From Phycisphaerales bacterium (GTDB taxonomy: Bacteria > Planctomycetota > Phycisphaerae > Phycisphaerales > SM1A02): DNA of 64,000 nt. The translations under genes were made by a program, and so were the position numbers. The DNA lies in the NCBI GenBank assembly GCA_029268515.1, contig JAQWNP010000012.1, forward strand, positions 62,001 to 126,000, read 5' to 3'. The notes beneath the pieces were generated by a model. The model did no database searches. It was not told the origin of the DNA and saw nothing but the letters and a program-made list of their open reading frames with translations. This document shows positions 46,203 through 54,465 of the stretch, in pieces (position 1 is the first letter of the stretch; each line of letters begins with the position of its first letter).

Positions 46203-46760
46203 ATGCGAATCACCGTGAACAAGGATGTTGCAAAAAAAGAATTCCAGCCATTCAAGGATGACCCTGTCTTTGCTGAAAGCGCTGCCCTGGTCAGCCAAGG
46301 GCGAGATCCAGTGCAAATGCTCCAAGCACTTTCCATGGTTCCAGGTGGACTTCGCACTCTGGCAGCAGCAAGCCAGGCTGTCTACCCTGGCGGCACACTT
46401 GATCAGACCACAAAAGAACTCGTGATTATCAAGGCATCACAATCAAACAACTGCCAGTTCTGCCTCAATTCTCACGTTGATATTTGTCGCAATGCTGGCA
46501 TTAGCGATGATCCGATCAACATGCTTCTCGACAGTGAATCGCAGACACCAGCTCAACGAGCAGCCCTTCAATTTGTGGCTGCAGCAATGCAGGACAGCAA
46601 TGCGATCGCAGATAACATATTTGATGAGCTACGGACTCATTTTACAGAAGCACAGATTGCAGAACTCGCCCTGCTTCTTGGATACATCAACATGCTCAAC
46701 ATGTTCAATAACTGCCTACAAGTTCGCTATCAAAGTGACTACAAGCCTGCCTCTGATTAG
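46203..46760 (+). CDS. AhpD/carboxymuconolactone-decarboxylase-like peroxidase-related protein
   Basis: 185 residues. All-helical AhpD fold with the redox pair in SNNCQFCLNSHVDICRNAGI (C-x-x-C-x-x-x-H), preceded by LDQTTKELVIIKASQ. Such proteins reduce peroxides or act in the antioxidant relay with AhpC; many are uncharacterised. It starts 9 nt after the dCMP deaminase gene, so it is probably co-transcribed, and overlaps the convergent threonine dehydratase gene by 4 nt. Confidence 0.88.
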   Translation: MRITVNKDVAKKEFQPFKDDPVFAESAALVSQGRDPVQMLQALSMVPGGLRTLAAASQAVYPGGTLDQTTKELVIIKASQSNNCQFCLNSHVDICRNAGISDDPINMLLDSESQTPAQRAALQFVAAAMQDSNAIADNIFDELRTHFTEAQIAELALLLGYINMLNMFNNCLQVRYQSDYKPASD

Positions 46761-47704
46761 GCAGGGGCCACATTTCCGCCGCAGATCACCACAGCGACAA
46801 CCGCATCTGTTGCAAATGAGTCCGCTATCTGTGTAAGCCCTGCAACCGCGACGCCAGCAGCACCCTCCACACGCATCGCGTGCTGGTCGAAGACCATTGC
46901 CATGGCCTGGGCGATTTCTTCTTCCTCTACCTGAATCCACTGATCAACAAATTCGGCACATGGACCCACTGTGATCGAACCTTCTTCAAGACGACCTGCC
47001 GTTCCATCGGAAAGCGTGGGCTTCAGAATAGATTCAACAATATGCCCTGCTCGTACGGCGTCATACATTGCTGGACTATTGGCAGGCACGACGCCAACCG
47101 CATGAAGGCCTGGCTTAAGCTTTTTTCCACCCGCGGCCATGCCACCAATCAATCCCCCGCCCCCAACTGATACAACGATGGCGTCAACACCCGGTTCCTG
47201 CTCAAGGATTTCAGAGGCAACGGTTCCTTGTCCGGCCATCACCTGCAGATCGTTATAAGGAGAGACATAAGTCATGCCCTCTTCTTTCGCCACATCACGC
47301 GCTTTCAATTCAGACTCCAACGGATCTTCGCCAATCTGCTGAATCTGTACACCAGCATCTCTCAACTTATCGACCTTTGCCTGAGCCGCTGTCGTCGGCA
47401 TATAAAGTGTGCCATTCGTACTGGTCACCTTCATCGCATACGCGACCGCCAAAGCGTGATTACCTGTCGATGCTGCCGTAATCCCACAAGATCGTTGTTC
47501 ATCGGTCAGACTAAGCAACTTATTCAGAGCCCCCCGAGCCTTGAATGATCCGGTGTGCTGCAAGTTCTCAAGCTTCAGCAATACACGGCAGCCCAATCGT
47601 TTTGACAAGACATTTGATTCAATCAAATCAGTTCGTACGACATATGGCGCAATACGCTGCCGCGCAAGCTCAATCTCTTTCAACAGATCGCTCACTTTAA
47701 TCAC
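46757..47704 (-). CDS. Threonine/serine dehydratase (catabolic-type, no ACT domain)
   Basis: 315 residues from GTG 47704, which has GAGGAAA just upstream. Fold-type II PLP enzyme: LENLQHTGSFKARGA holds the Schiff-base Lys, ASTGNHALAVAYA and VVSVGGGGLIGGMAAG bind cofactor phosphate. The absence of a C-terminal regulatory domain fits the TdcB/serine racemase-like group rather than biosynthetic IlvA. It converts threonine to 2-oxobutyrate or serine to pyruvate. Its start overlaps the end of the upstream membrane protein gene by 8 nt. Confidence 0.92.
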   Translation of the reverse strand: MIKVSDLLKEIELARQRIAPYVVRTDLIESNVLSKRLGCRVLLKLENLQHTGSFKARGALNKLLSLTDEQRSCGITAASTGNHALAVAYAMKVTSTNGTLYMPTTAAQAKVDKLRDAGVQIQQIGEDPLESELKARDVAKEEGMTYVSPYNDLQVMAGQGTVASEILEQEPGVDAIVVSVGGGGLIGGMAAGGKKLKPGLHAVGVVPANSPAMYDAVRAGHIVESILKPTLSDGTAGRLEEGSITVGPCAEFVDQWIQVEEEEIAQAMAMVFDQHAMRVEGAAGVAVAGLTQIADSFATDAVVAVVICGGNVAPA

Positions 47705-48179
47705 TGCTTTCCTCTGGAGACATGAGTTGCATACACCAAAGAGGACCTCTTATCACAAATCGACCATCAACCCTAGCCGCTGTTTTTGAATTGTGCATCG
47801 GATCCATACTTGCCCATGGAATACTACAAGAATGAGCGCCTAGAAGACGCCACAACTTAATAGGCCTGAGATGTAAGTGCTCTGAGTCAGCTGCTGCGTG
47901 AATGCTCAGCCCCATATTGACCACACCTAAAGAGAAACTTTGGTAGCTTCGATGGACCGAATTGGGGTTCGGTTTCTGAGGCAAATAGACATCGACCATT
48001 GGATTCCACAGTAAGCAGAAAGCAAGCCAAGCCATGATCGGGATCATCGCTATGGCATCAATTATGAGCAGCGTGACTGCCACAGGACTATTGGTCTCAA
48101 TGATCCAGATCAGTAAGCCGGCAAAGACCGCCGCCTCAACGAATACAAACAACCAGAAGTAGAGCGCCTTTCTTGTCAC
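47697..48179 (-). CDS. Two-helix membrane protein, hypothetical
   Basis: 160 residues from GTG 48179, chosen because GGAGGAG lies 6 nt upstream; the open frame to 48338 adds a non-hydrophobic, Arg-rich stretch. Two hydrophobic helices (ALYFWLFVFVEAAVFAGLLI and VTLLIIDAIAMIPIMAWLAF) are followed by a soluble C-terminal domain of ~90 residues (SLGVVNMGLSIHAAADSEHL area) that looks like a PH-like or bPH domain but is not certain. Coupled to threonine dehydratase by an 8-nt overlap. Confidence 0.75.
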   Translation of the reverse strand: MTRKALYFWLFVFVEAAVFAGLLIWIIETNSPVAVTLLIIDAIAMIPIMAWLAFCLLWNPMVDVYLPQKPNPNSVHRSYQSFSLGVVNMGLSIHAAADSEHLHLRPIKLWRLLGAHSCSIPWASMDPMHNSKTAARVDGRFVIRGPLWCMQLMSPEESSD

Positions 48180-48432
48180 AGTAAACTCCTCCGATGGTCG
48201 AATTCTACCAGTGGCTAATTTAACAGAACAAGCTTGTTCTCGGACGCTTATAAGGATCCATCTGAAGTGATAAAACCTCCTTTTGAGCAACTTTAGGTGG
48301 GCCCTACTGATGCCAAACATGGCCGCACTCCAAGCCATTCAATTACTATGAGATGACGTTGAGAGGCAGTATCATCATTGCCAACAAATACAGGCTGGCT
48401 CGATCGAGCCCAAACGAAGTAAAGGAGCCAGT

Positions 48433-48678
48433 ATGTCAGAGCAGACAAGAGGTTCGTGGAGTGGTTATCAGTGGATTATGGTGGTGCTCGTCGCTTGCTT
48501 AGTTGTGCTTCAGATTATATTTGTAGTCCGCATCAGCCAGGGTGTCAGCGCTCTCGAAGACGTTGGCAAGACGGCCAAACACCAAATGAAAAATGTCGGC
48601 ACCGCCGCTATTGGAGCAACTGATATCGCGGGCGCCTTGCTTAATCCAGATGGGAAAAAGAAGGACAAAAAGAAGTGA
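48433..48678 (+). CDS. Small single-helix membrane protein, hypothetical
   Basis: 81 residues: a short polar start, one helix (WIMVVLVACLVVLQIIFVV), then a helical stretch ending in a Lys-rich tail (DGKKKDKKK). AAGGAG precedes the start by 8 nt. No family recognised. A terminator follows. It stands alone between the threonine-dehydratase unit and the GG-repeat gene. Confidence 0.72.
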   Translation: MSEQTRGSWSGYQWIMVVLVACLVVLQIIFVVRISQGVSALEDVGKTAKHQMKNVGTAAIGATDIAGALLNPDGKKKDKKK

Positions 48679-48732
48679 TGGCCTAAAAGAACCCTCATTG
48701 ATCTGAATCCCATTATCGCCCTCAAACAAATT

Positions 48733-48758
48733 ACCCTGCAGGCATCATCCTGAAGGGT
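48733..48758 (+). terminator. Rho-independent terminator
   Basis: ACCCT pairs with AGGGT and CAGG with CCTG around a 6-nt loop, with a one-base bulge on each side, followed by TTTTTC. It ends the 81-residue membrane protein gene. Confidence 0.75.
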
Positions 48759-48878
48759 TTTTCTTGCTTAAAAATAGTCACAAAAATGCCTCCTTCATTG
48801 CAAGATATGTGAGGTCTCATGTCATTTGCATAAAGAGAGACCATGCTTAGTTGACACCCCCTCAAGGAGCATTCAGAG

Positions 48879-49643
48879 ATGAGTTTTAACCAAACAGGTA
48901 ATAAGGACGAGATCGCGATACTTCAGAGGCAAGTGAGAACCCTCAAATTCGTGATGTTTGGAGGAATGTGCTTACTTGCTGCCGGTATTGCCGTTGCAGC
49001 CACAAGCATCCAAGACGCCACTGATGTCGTAAAAGCAAGAGAATTCAAACTTGTCGATGATGAAGGAAAAACACTTGCGATACTTGGCCGAAATGACGAC
49101 GGCAGTGGTGGACTTTTGATCAATAACAAGGATCAACAGATTGCTGTAGGACTTGGTGCTGGCCCTGACGGTGGCGTGTTGGCCATTCGCAACAAGAATG
49201 GCCAACGTGCAGCAATACTGACCGCTGCCCCCCATGGCGGCAAGTTGATGACACTCAATGAAAATGGGAAAGCCAGCGTATCACTCGGTTCAGACTCCTC
49301 AAATGGTGGCATGTTGATGACACTCAATGAAAATGGGGACGTCAGCGTATTACTCGATTCAGATTTCAATGGTGGCCTGTTGTCCATCCGTAACAAGGAT
49401 GGAAAGCAAGTCGCGGGACTTGCTACGAATCCAAAGGGTGGCGTGTTGAACATCGCCAACAAGGATGGGAAAACCGGTGCGTTACTGAATGCGACTCCAC
49501 TTGGTGGCAGGCTTTTCATCAACAACAAGAACGAGAAGCCAGCTGCAACACTTAGTGGGTTTCCAGATGGTGGCGTCTTGCGCATCCGCGACAACACCAA
49601 CAAGACAATCTTCTCAGCACCTCAAAGTAACGAAAAGAATTAG
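48879..49643 (+). CDS. GG-repeat protein A (membrane-anchored, about eight 22-residue repeats)
   Basis: 254 residues. The N-terminus is a short coiled coil (IAILQRQVRTLKF) and a membrane/signal-anchor helix (VMFGGMCLLAAGIAVAATS), then a REFKLVDDEGKTLAIL block. From about residue 77 come eight tandem ~22-residue units, each beginning GG-x-L-x-I-x-N-K-D/N-G-K and ending x-L-x-x-x-P-x. One unit is duplicated almost unchanged (MTLNENG at both). The regular hydrophobic spacing suggests a beta-solenoid exposed outside the cytoplasm. Related short-repeat proteins exist in other bacteria, but I know no function. AAGGAG lies 12 nt before the start. Confidence 0.8.
   Translation: MSFNQTGNKDEIAILQRQVRTLKFVMFGGMCLLAAGIAVAATSIQDATDVVKAREFKLVDDEGKTLAILGRNDDGSGGLLINNKDQQIAVGLGAGPDGGVLAIRNKNGQRAAILTAAPHGGKLMTLNENGKASVSLGSDSSNGGMLMTLNENGDVSVLLDSDFNGGLLSIRNKDGKQVAGLATNPKGGVLNIANKDGKTGALLNATPLGGRLFINNKNEKPAATLSGFPDGGVLRIRDNTNKTIFSAPQSNEKN
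49244..49337 (+). repeat. Recent 69-nt in-frame tandem duplication
   Basis: A 25-nt segment at 49244-49268 recurs exactly at 49313-49337, 69 nt (23 codons) apart, and the bases after each copy remain similar. It duplicates one GG-repeat unit. Confidence 0.85.
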
Positions 49644-50662
49644 TAACAAGACGATTCTTAAAATAGCCGAGCTGTGTGACATCTTTGAATTGTGATTTCA
49701 AGATGTTCCTATAGCTGCGGCAACGCAACTGCCTAGATACAGCAATGGCGTCCTACATGACAACATGACGCATTTCTTGCCAATATTCCGTGTCCCACCT
49801 CAAACCAGGAGCACCAAGACATGAAAGTGAATTCCAGCACGATAGGAGCAATGCTCTTCATCGCTCTCATCATCACAGGAAGCGCCACGGCCATCGCAGA
49901 TCTCTCGAGAATACACAACTGGAACATGGACAACGATCCTGGGTGGACTCGCAATGGCGAATGGGAATTTGGACAGCCGCAGGGACTTGGTGGATCATTT
50001 GGACTGCCAGATCCAACCAGCGGACATACCGGCGACAATGTGATGGGCATGAATCTTGCCGGCGACTATTCTGTCGAGATCGGCGGCCCCTACGAGCTCA
50101 TTGCAGGTCCGATCGATTGCACTGGATTTGTCTCTAGCGAACTACACTTCCAACGCTGGCTCAATATCGACTGGCAACCATGGGTGTACTCTTGGATCCA
50201 TATCAGTTACGACGGTGAGAAGTGGTCTGAACTGTGGAACAACGGCAACGTTAATGAAATTACCGAAGACCAATGGACAAAATGGACTTTTGATATTTCA
50301 TCTGTTGCGGACAATCAACCAACTGTCTACATCAAATGGTCTTACCAAGTATCGAGCGCCGCGTGGGACTACTCAGGCTGGAATCTTGATGACGTTGAAA
50401 TATGGGCCCGACCAATTAGATGCGAAGGCGATACCAATCAGGATCAAGTTGTGGATATAGAAGATTTTAGTGAACTACTTATTCAGTTTGGTGAAGTAGG
50501 CATTGGGCTTTCCGCTGACTTCAACGGCGATTTTAATGTTGACGCTGATGACTTTTCGCTTCTTCTGATAAACTTTGGAAATGACTGCAACACAGATTCC
50601 ATAGCAGCCAGTGCGGTGTTGCAAACACCAAAGGGTGGCGTGTTGAACATCGCCAACAAGGA
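49431..50662 (+). repeat. 35-nt perfect direct repeat pair (49431-49465 and 50628-50662)
   Basis: Exact 35-nt match, 1197 nt apart, between GG-repeat protein A and the 3' end of the neighbouring dockerin-like gene. Both copies are read in the same frame (PKGGVLNIANKD). This is a probable recombination or capture junction. Confidence 0.9.
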
Positions 50663-50705
50663 CGAGAGGCCAACGGGATTTACCCCTGCAGGAGCAAAGC
50701 AATGA
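49821..50705 (+). CDS. Secreted beta-sandwich protein with dockerin-like pair and captured GG-repeat tail
   Basis: 294 residues with a signal peptide (~1-26). Residues ~30-198 form a jelly-roll/MAM-like beta domain (HNWNMDNDPGWTRNGEWEFG, SWIHISYDGEKWSELW, SGWNLDDVEIWARP) as seen in carbohydrate-binding proteins. The dockerin-like pair occupies 201-256 (DTNQDQVVDIEDFSELL and DFNGDFNVDADDFSLLL). It should end at FGNDCN, but 38 more residues follow, including PKGGVLNIANKDE (270-282), a GG-repeat unit identical in DNA to protein A. The stop overlaps the next GG-repeat gene start (ATGA). It may be a fusion created by recombination. Confidence 0.78.
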   Translation: MKVNSSTIGAMLFIALIITGSATAIADLSRIHNWNMDNDPGWTRNGEWEFGQPQGLGGSFGLPDPTSGHTGDNVMGMNLAGDYSVEIGGPYELIAGPIDCTGFVSSELHFQRWLNIDWQPWVYSWIHISYDGEKWSELWNNGNVNEITEDQWTKWTFDISSVADNQPTVYIKWSYQVSSAAWDYSGWNLDDVEIWARPIRCEGDTNQDQVVDIEDFSELLIQFGEVGIGLSADFNGDFNVDADDFSLLLINFGNDCNTDSIAASAVLQTPKGGVLNIANKDERPTGFTPAGAKQ

Positions 50706-51118
50706 ACTCAGAAAAACGTATTGAATCGCTCGAAGGTCAGGTGAGAACACTCAAACGCATCGTTTACGGCTTCGCCTGTTTACTTGTAGCAGGCATTGCA
50801 CTGGCTACAACAAGTGTGCAAGACATTCCTGATTTGATTCAGGCAAAAAAGTTTGAGGTCATCGATAAAGAAGGCAAGGCTGTTGGACATTTCAGTGCTG
50901 GCACCAATGGCGGGAAGTTAAACATCTTCAATAAGAAAGGGAATTCAGTTGCAGGCCTTACTTCTGGAAAGAATGGTGGTGGATTGGTCATCATGAGTAA
51001 TGACGAGAGAATCCTTGCAGGGCTTACTGCGCATGAAGATGGTGGCGGCCTAATCATCTACAACAATCAGATGAAGACACTCTTCCGAATACCTGAAAAA
51101 GAAGCCGCCGAAATTTAA
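50702..51118 (+). CDS. GG-repeat protein B (short, three repeats)
   Basis: 138 residues. The N-terminal 40 residues (coiled coil KRIESLEGQVRTLKRIVYG, then anchor helix ACLLVAGIALA) are nearly identical to protein C 10.5 kb away. Then comes a KKFEVIDKEGKAV block and three 22-residue GG units, ending EKEAAEI. AGGAG is 7 nt before the start, inside the upstream dockerin-like gene, so the two are translated together. Function unknown; probably exposed on the outer face of the inner membrane or secreted after signal cleavage. Confidence 0.8.
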   Translation: MNSEKRIESLEGQVRTLKRIVYGFACLLVAGIALATTSVQDIPDLIQAKKFEVIDKEGKAVGHFSAGTNGGKLNIFNKKGNSVAGLTSGKNGGGLVIMSNDERILAGLTAHEDGGGLIIYNNQMKTLFRIPEKEAAEI

Positions 51119-51150
51119 ACTGACGGCCTTGCTTAAGCCACAAAAGAAAC

Positions 51151-51178
51151 ACAGCCCCGGCTCTAAAACCGGGGCCGT
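51151..51178. terminator. Bidirectional terminator
   Basis: ACAGCCCCGG pairs with CCGGGGCCGT (one mismatch) across an 8-nt loop. It lies between convergent GG-repeat gene B and uup. The T-rich side is on the minus strand. Closely related hairpins occur at 58911 and 60520. Confidence 0.75.
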
Positions 51179-51250
51179 GTTACAAAAACCAAAGAAAAGC
51201 ATTGCCGCTTCCATAGCAATCACGCTGATCGCATTTGTATTTTAAAAACC

Positions 51251-53056
51251 TCAGATGCTCTCAAGCTCTGCCCATCGAGCGTAAAGCGCCTTCACATTTT
51301 TTTGCGCTGCTGATAACGCCTGAAAGGTTTCAGAAGATTGCTTATGATTCTTTGCCAGCGACGGATCTGCCGCTGCTGTTTCTAACTGCTTAAGCTCAGC
51401 CTCTGCAGTCAAGATAGCTGCTTCCATTCCCTCATACTCTCGCTTCTCTTTGTACGAAAGTTTTCTCTTACTTGTATTGACAACGTTTGGGGCAGGCTCC
51501 TTATCTTTCTTTACCGCGGCCGCACCCGAGGAACCACCTTTCTTCAGATATGTGATCCACTGCTTACGCGTTGCAAACTCTCTTGCGTTACCACCATCGT
51601 CAATACCGACATATTCAGTGGCAATTCGATCCATCATGAATCGATCGTGTGTCACAAGTACCATCGCCCCTGGAAATTCCAAGAGAGCCTGCTCAAGAAC
51701 TTCAAGGGACGGAATATCCAGATCATTGGTTGGCTCATCAAGCAATAGAACGTCAGCTGGCTTCAACATCAAATTAGCAATCAATACCCGTGCTTGTTCA
51801 CCGCCTGAGAGATTACTGACAAAGGTCGTCAATTGAGATTTGTCAAACAGAAATCGTTTCGCCCAACCACTCACGTGCACCTGCTTGCCACGATAATCAA
51901 CCATATCACCGATAGGACAAAGTGCTTCCTGTAATGTTTGCGTCGGCACAAGCATGTCACGATGCTGACTAAACGTGACGACTCGCAAATCTGCGGCACG
52001 CTTAATGGTGCCTGAGTCAGGTTTCAAATCACCAGACATCAGCCGCAACAACGTAGTCTTGCCAGCCCCATTAACACCGAGAAGCCCAATGCGACGCCCA
52101 GGCGTCAACGTGAGATCTAGGGAATCAAATAACTTCTTTTCGCCCATTGCCTTGGCAACATTATGTAATGCCAGAAGTTTCTTTGTCTTTCGCTCAGTCG
52201 CCTGAAACTCGATCGTTGTCGCACGAGTTGGTGCTGCATTTCTTTCTTTGGTCGCCTTTAATTCAGCTCGGCGACTCACCGTGTCACGTACTTGTGTCTT
52301 GTTGCGAGTTTGCCGCCCTTGAATCCCCTGCCGCAACCAAGCTGTATCGCGACGCACTTTATTCGCCAATGCTGACTCGGCAGCCTCTTGCGCATCAAGA
52401 AATGCTTCCTTGCGATTGACAAATTCAGTGTAGTTACCCACGACCTCAAAAATACCACCCGGATAAGCCGGCGAAAGCTCCACGATCCGACTCGCCGTAT
52501 TCTCTAAAAATTGACGATCATGGGTTACGAATAGCATGGCAATTCGAGATCGCAAAACAAACTGCTCAAGCCACAACACCCCCTCAAGATCAAGATGATT
52601 TGTTGGCTCGTCCAGCATCAAGACATCAGGCTCACGGCAAAGTGCACGCGCAATAGAGAGACGTTTTTTCCATCCTCCTGACAAGGTGCTGACAAGGCGA
52701 TCAAAATCCTCAAATCCGAGCTTTGACAATGAGATGGCTGCCAATGATTCGGTATCAACACGATCATTAACTTCAGATTTCAACGCTTCCCGAATCACAG
52801 ACATTGGCGTGGCCCCGTCGGGAAACACGTCATCTTGTTCGATATATACGAGGCGCAATCCGCGACGCCTATTAACTTCGCCTTCATCTGGTTCTTCAAG
52901 ATCGGCCAGAATTTTGAGTAGTGTCGACTTGCTAGCGCCATTGGGGCCAATAAGCCCCAGCCGATCACCATCACCAACATGCAGCGATAGACCTTCAAAC
53001 AGCACATTTGAAGGGAATGATTTCGCTAGGTCACGGACGGAAAGAAGTGTGCTCAT
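51251..53056 (-). CDS. uup: ABC-F family ATPase, Uup type
   Basis: 601 residues, two ABC domains joined by an alpha-helical linker and a C-terminal coiled-coil domain (LSYKEKREYEGMEAAI to the end) that marks Uup. Signature and Walker B: STLSGGWKKRLSIARAL, VLMLDEPTNHLD and SNLSGGEQARVLIANLM, VLLLDEPTNDLD. Uup binds branched DNA or ribosomes. In the first domain Walker A is GPNGASKST (37-45): the usual Gly before Lys is Ser. The second is normal (GVNGAGKTT). Soluble; no membrane partner, as expected for ABC-F. Confidence 0.93.
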   Translation of the reverse strand: MSTLLSVRDLAKSFPSNVLFEGLSLHVGDGDRLGLIGPNGASKSTLLKILADLEEPDEGEVNRRRGLRLVYIEQDDVFPDGATPMSVIREALKSEVNDRVDTESLAAISLSKLGFEDFDRLVSTLSGGWKKRLSIARALCREPDVLMLDEPTNHLDLEGVLWLEQFVLRSRIAMLFVTHDRQFLENTASRIVELSPAYPGGIFEVVGNYTEFVNRKEAFLDAQEAAESALANKVRRDTAWLRQGIQGRQTRNKTQVRDTVSRRAELKATKERNAAPTRATTIEFQATERKTKKLLALHNVAKAMGEKKLFDSLDLTLTPGRRIGLLGVNGAGKTTLLRLMSGDLKPDSGTIKRAADLRVVTFSQHRDMLVPTQTLQEALCPIGDMVDYRGKQVHVSGWAKRFLFDKSQLTTFVSNLSGGEQARVLIANLMLKPADVLLLDEPTNDLDIPSLEVLEQALLEFPGAMVLVTHDRFMMDRIATEYVGIDDGGNAREFATRKQWITYLKKGGSSGAAAVKKDKEPAPNVVNTSKRKLSYKEKREYEGMEAAILTAEAELKQLETAAADPSLAKNHKQSSETFQALSAAQKNVKALYARWAELESI

Positions 53057-53430
53057 AACATAAAAACGGAAACACTAAAAAAACGGAACCAATGCTGCCA
53101 CAGAAGAGGCAATAAGAGAGGCCTTTAACCAGCGACTCGTTCTGACTACCTATCTGATCCTTGGCGGAGAGAAAGAATGATAGTTAGATTGCGGAGCAGC
53201 GATCAAGAATATCTGGCTTTTTCTCAAGCATTGATCTCATCTTCAGATCCCATGAAGCAATCGTCGCCTCTTAGCAACAAAACGATGCAAGAACGGCCAC
53301 GGGATAGCAATCTAGCGAGAATCATATGGGCCAGCTATCGAATTGATAGTGGGTCAATTTGCAACAACTTGAGCGAGTAGCTACTTGCTGAGATCTCCAA
53401 TGCAAATGATCTCACATCTGCCTCTAGGCC
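53057..53430. other. Intergenic region, no convincing gene
   Basis: 374 nt between uup and the convergently unrelated esterase gene. A 67-codon frame at 53177-53380 has GGAG 7 nt before its ATG, but no recognisable protein pattern. I do not call it a gene. Confidence 0.4.
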
Positions 53431-54465
53431 TTATGGCGCACAGGGGCCCCACTGCTCAAGAAGAATAGTGAAGTCATCAATATTGACAATGAGATCATTA
53501 TTGATGTCCGCAACATTAACACCTGCGGCTCCATAGTTGACCAGCAACAATGAAAAGTCAGTAATATTCACCACTCCGGACTGATCAATATCTGCTTCAC
53601 AATTATCCTCTGACTCAGGTTGCTTGGGATGACTGTCAAAGAAGTCGAAGATCAGATTCTTAGCCGCGTTGTTATAGTTCGGCCAGTGGTCCACATTTTC
53701 ATATCGCCACAACTCCACATCACCATTGTCTGGACAACCTTCGAAAACCACTCGGTTGACCTGACCATTACTATCAAATGCGGGCCCCATTTCTACAGGG
53801 CCAGAAGTACAACCATTAAAGGCGGCCCATTGGGCTGTTGAGCCAGGTGCTCCCGGATAGTCATTCCAGCCAAAGGTGCCACCGTTGTAACTGACCGTAT
53901 CATCAGCGGTGCCATGGGTGTGGAGTACGCTCACTGGTTGGCTAGGATCACACTGCGCCGGGTCATCCCAAGTCGCGCCTGATCCAGGAACAATAGAGGC
54001 AATAAGATCTGCTCGATCACACGCGATTCGGTAGCACATAAAACCACCGTTTGAATGGCCAATCAGATGAATCTTATTGAAATCGACGTTGTACTGGGTA
54101 TCGATGTACGCAATAAGGTCTTCAAAATAACCGACATGATCTGGACTGTTTGGTGAGCCGCCAAAACTACAGCAAGCATTCGTTGCATTCCAATAAGTGT
54201 TACCGAACAAGTCTGTTGGCGCTGTGGGGTAAGCGTAGATATAACCACGACTGGTGGCCAGATCTTTGAATCGATACCAATTTTCTGTATCTGGGCCCGT
54301 ACTTGTATAACCATGAATGAGCAGTACCAAGCCAGAGGGCTCTGATGCATCATGCCCTGCAGGAAGATGCACTGGCACTTGATCGACGGCCTGTTGAGCA
54401 TTGAGGCTTGTTGATGATGCTATGCCGATGGTCAATACACTAATAAGTAGGAAGGGGTGTCGCAT
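53431..54465 (-). CDS. Secreted PHB-depolymerase/feruloyl-esterase-like hydrolase with dockerin-like pair
   Basis: 344 residues from ATG 54465, preceded by ACGGAG at 5 nt (ATG 54486 is longer). A signal peptide covers ~1-23. The esterase domain is complete: VLLIHGYTSTGPDTENW (oxyanion), LIGHSNGGFMCYRIAC (nucleophile Ser), HTHGTADDTVSY (acid) and NVDHWPNY (His); this is the LpqC-like family of secreted polyester/feruloyl esterases. The last ~60 residues hold two dockerin-like loops (DIDQSGVVNITDFSLLLVNY and DINNDLIVNIDDFTILLEQW) ending CAP. Extracellular; substrate likely an ester-linked polymer. Confidence 0.9.
   Translation of the reverse strand: MRHPFLLISVLTIGIASSTSLNAQQAVDQVPVHLPAGHDASEPSGLVLLIHGYTSTGPDTENWYRFKDLATSRGYIYAYPTAPTDLFGNTYWNATNACCSFGGSPNSPDHVGYFEDLIAYIDTQYNVDFNKIHLIGHSNGGFMCYRIACDRADLIASIVPGSGATWDDPAQCDPSQPVSVLHTHGTADDTVSYNGGTFGWNDYPGAPGSTAQWAAFNGCTSGPVEMGPAFDSNGQVNRVVFEGCPDNGDVELWRYENVDHWPNYNNAAKNLIFDFFDSHPKQPESEDNCEADIDQSGVVNITDFSLLLVNYGAAGVNVADINNDLIVNIDDFTILLEQWGPCAP

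Noticed and set aside
48972-49603. Long antisense frames opposite the GG-repeat gene A
   Set aside because: Regular repeats on the coding strand create open frames on the other; composition is the shadow of the repeat.
53177-53380. 67-codon plus-strand frame with a GGAG site
   Set aside because: Ser-rich sequence with no recognisable pattern, no conserved context; random frames of this size are common in the window.
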